A stretch of 64,000 nt of DNA from Hyaloscypha bicolor E (lineage: Eukaryota > Ascomycota > Leotiomycetes > Helotiales > Hyaloscyphaceae): positions 534,801 to 598,800 of the forward strand of contig NW_020194644.1 of assembly GCF_002865645.1 (NCBI RefSeq), given 5' to 3'. The notes beneath the pieces are model-generated. The model ran no database searches and was not told the DNA's origin. It was given only the letters and a program-made list of their open reading frames with translations. The position numbers and the translations under genes are program-made. Shown in pieces: positions 61,711 to 64,000 of this stretch. The stretch's first letter is position 1. Each line of letters opens with the position of its first letter.

Positions 61711-62340
61711 AATAATAGAAATACTATTTATTAAATTTTTTTTATTAAGAATTAATATATTATCTAGTATATTAAAGAAATATATATTATATTAGTTTAT
61801 TAACTAGAAGCTTTATATAATTTATTAATTATTATTTAAGCTATTAAATTCTCGGAAACTAATATAAAGGTATTTAATAAGTATATTTAATAGTAAATTA
61901 AGAATATTATTAGAGAATTGAGATTTATAAAGCTAGTAAAAGAATCTTTATATTTAATTATTTTTATAAATACTTTATTTATAAATAATAGAGATTTCTT
62001 TTTTTAAATTAGATATATTCTAGTTTTAGTAAATAGAATTAAATATATTAATATTATTTACTAGTTCTTTACTAAATGCAAGAGAATTACTAGAAGTATT
62101 CTAGCTTTAGAACTTTATAATATAGCTTATAGCTTTAATATAAGTGCTTTAGTTAAATCTATAATTAATAAAGTATTAGAAATAGAACTATTACTAGTAA
62201 TTTATATGAATTTGAAGTTATTATATAAATGCCTTATTAAATTAGGTATTATTCGAGAGAAAGACCTAATAATTAATATAATATATCTTTACTAAATATA
62301 TAAATAATAAGAAATTATAGAAATTAAATAAATTAAAGAA
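61711..62340 (+). pseudogene. Copia-3 RT end and RNase H
   Basis: Continues Copia-3 after Gypsy-C. Toward 62.1-62.3 kb it matches the Copia-1 RNase H region in the opposite orientation, including a KCLIKLGIIREK-like stretch near 62.23-62.26 kb. It is broken by stops. Confidence 0.65.
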
Positions 62341-62521
62341 AAATCGAATTCTATTAATTTTATAACAAAATTAAAGCTATTAAATATCCTTAAATACCTT
62401 ATTAATACGAATACTATATAGTTAGATATAGAGAAATAAATCAAATATAAATAGGGCAAGAAATAAATATATTAAATAAGAAGAAATAAGTATATTAGAT
62501 AGAAAAGTATTATAAAAGAAA

Positions 62522-62561
62522 AAGTTATATATAAAAGACTATAGCCTTTAATATATAACTA
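62522..62561. promoter_or_regulatory. TATA palindrome in the Copia-3 3' region
   Basis: AAGTTATATATAAAAGAC faces GCCTTTAATATATAACTA, about 122 bases before the 3' LTR, the same place as in Copia-1 and Copia-2. Confidence 0.65.
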
Positions 62562-62682
62562 AAACCTTAAAAATAATATAAATATATAAAGTATTTAGGA
62601 AATCTAATACTAGGCCGGATTAGGGAATTAGTATATAATTAGAGAAAAAATATTATTTTTTATAATTTTAGAAAAGTTCTAG

Positions 62683-62972
62683 TATTAGTATAGCTATTCC
62701 TATAAGAGTTATATATATAGTTATAAGATTCGGGAAATAGAATATAGGTAATAAAATATAAGATATAGGATATAGTTATATAACCTTATATTCTATAAGT
62801 AACTTAACTAGTAGCTAGTCTCTATTAGGCTTAATAAATTTAGGAATTATATATTAATACTATAATATTATAATTCTTATTTCTGAATATTAATTAATTA
62901 CTTTACTAATTTAAAATACTAGTATTTTATATATATTATATAATAGTATTATATATTACTAATAAACTAATA
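62683..62972 (+). repeat. Copia-3 3' LTR
   Basis: 290 bp from TATTAGTATAGC to AAACTAATA, followed by the ATAAC duplication. Confidence 0.85.
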
Positions 62973-62977
62973 ATAAC

Positions 62978-64000
62978 TTTAATTTAATAAAAGTTCTTAT
63001 ATTAAATATTATAATATTTGGGCTTTAATAAAATTATTATTTATTATACTTTAATAAAAAAATATTAGTATTACCGAAATTAGCTTTAAATTAATTAAAA
63101 TTATTAGAATTAATTTAAATTTTTGAGATATAAAAGAATTTAATAAAAATTAAATAAAAAATAATATTATTATATATTAAGACTAATATATAATTCTTAT
63201 TATTAATAGCTATAAGCTTATATAGTTTTTCTAATTATTAAATTAATTAGTATTTCTTTTATATTATATAAAAATATTTAAATTTATAAAAGTTTATAAA
63301 TATCAATAATACTAGAATTATTTCAAATATTTCAAATATTTATAATTTAATATTTAGCTTAAAGCTTTTAAATTTCTATTATTATTAATTATTATAATAT
63401 AATAAATAATAAAGTATTATAAATTAAAATAATTAAAATCATATTATTAGATTTTATAAAGTTAGTAATAGCTTTAAAGCTATTTAAAATATAATATTTT
63501 TATTAATTTTATTAATTTCGGCTATAATATTAAAATAAATATATTAAATTAATTTATAATAATATTTTATAATTTTAATAAAATTATAAGCTTTTATAAA
63601 AACAAAAATAATTTTGGTTTTTATAATATTTATAAGCTAAATAAACTTCTTATTAATAAATTACTTTTTAATATTTATTATAATTTAATTAAAAAATCCT
63701 AAATAAATATAATTTAATATTACTTTAAAGGATTTCAAATATATATAATACTAATATTTTAAAGCTATTATTTGGTTTAATATTAAATACTTTAATTAAT
63801 AATATAAAATATAAGCTTATTAGAAACATAAAAAATAATAATAATAATAATAAAATAATAATAATAAAATAATAATAATAAAATAATAATAATAAAATAA
63901 TAATAATAAAATAATTAAATTTAAATTATTTAAATAATTAGTTATATTTCTAATATTATTTATAATATTTTATAAAGTATTTAAAAGCTTTTATATTAAT
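62978..64000 (-). pseudogene. Copia-0 RT-integrase segment, runs off the window
   Basis: Aligns with Copia-1 from about 13.36 to 14.42 kb but is almost free of C and G. It resumes exactly where 49594 stopped. An (AAT)n-type array interrupts it at 63837-63917. Confidence 0.6.
63837..63917. repeat. AAT/AAAT microsatellite array
   Basis: About 80 bp of AATAATAAT units with regular AAAT interruptions inside Copia-0. It sits where Copia-1 has a short AATAATAATAG string near 14.31 kb, so it also expanded in place. Confidence 0.9.

Larger units (their letters stand above)
49595..62972 (+). mobile_element. Copia-3, Ty1/Copia element in + orientation, interrupted by Gypsy-C
   Basis: LTRs at 49595-49880 and 62683-62972 are the complement of the Copia-1 type. 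A perfect ATAAC duplication lies at 49590-49594 and 62973-62977, and Copia-0 reads on across it. Without Gypsy-C it measures about 6.4 kb. It is inserted head-on to Copia-0. Gag and the zinc-knuckle zone are near 51.7 kb, protease near 52.24 kb, RT about 53.85-54.53 kb, and the rest lies after 61533. Confidence 0.85.
20191..64000 (-). mobile_element. Copia-0, outer Copia element split by two nested stacks, runs off the window
   Basis: Copia sequence occurs in three blocks that follow one another along Copia-1: about 20191-20753 (3' LTR, 3' region, part of RNase H), 48735-49594 (RNase H to RT) and 62978-64000 (RT linker into integrase). The gaps are filled by Gypsy-D and Copia-3, each with its own target duplication. 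The LTR lacks about 30 bp at its outer end and there are internal deletions, including the TATA palindrome. It is the most decayed Copia copy here. The last base corresponds to about 14.4 kb of Copia-1, so roughly 3.2 kb should remain beyond the window. Confidence 0.75.

Noticed and set aside
1..64000. tRNA or rRNA genes
   Set aside because: No cloverleaf-like or rRNA-like segment was recognised by eye on either strand; a covariance-model scan would be decisive.

Overview
The window looks like nuclear DNA of a filamentous ascomycete (Pezizomycotina). It is a very AT-rich compartment of retrotransposons decayed by repeat-induced point mutation (RIP), with one small island of normal base composition. 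The evidence is direct. Outside about 3245-7540 the dinucleotides CpA and TpG are almost missing, while CpT, CpC and CpG survive. Repeat copies mostly differ by C/T and G/A changes. Recognisable polymerase, integrase and transposase frames are full of TAA and TAG codons. The species cannot be named from this sequence.

Layout. 1-3245: decayed AT-rich DNA with one LTR-like copy. 3246-7540: gene island with a TPR-like protein gene (4575-5744) and a three-exon, four-TM MARVEL-like membrane protein gene (6098-6987). Both have TATA boxes and lie on the + strand. 7540-11339: decayed AT-rich DNA with a second LTR-like copy. 11340-17656: a Ty1/Copia element with matching 304-bp LTRs and a GTAAA target duplication. 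17662-19877: host DNA of that insertion, with an unidentified decayed reading frame. 19878-64000: one stack of nested transposons.

The stack resolves through LTR pairs, target-site duplications and interrupted homologies. A decayed Gypsy-A-type element (from 19878) contains Copia-0 (about 20191 to beyond the window). Copia-0 contains Gypsy-D (20754-48729) and Copia-3 (49595-62972). Gypsy-D contains a 2.5-kb pogo/Fot1-like DNA transposon (25210-27732), Copia-2 (28639-41237) and Gypsy-B (41665-48362). Copia-2 contains Gypsy-A (31989-38089), and Copia-3 contains Gypsy-C (54535-61527). Outer elements look more AT-converted than inner ones, as expected if they have been exposed to RIP longer.

The least expected signals are these. 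A palindrome built on a TATA box with GGCC recurs in the 3' regions or LTRs of unrelated element families. Gypsy-C carries an antisense reading frame behind a TATA-like box. No tRNA, rRNA or CRISPR array was recognised. All transposon genes here appear to be broken; only the two island genes look functional.
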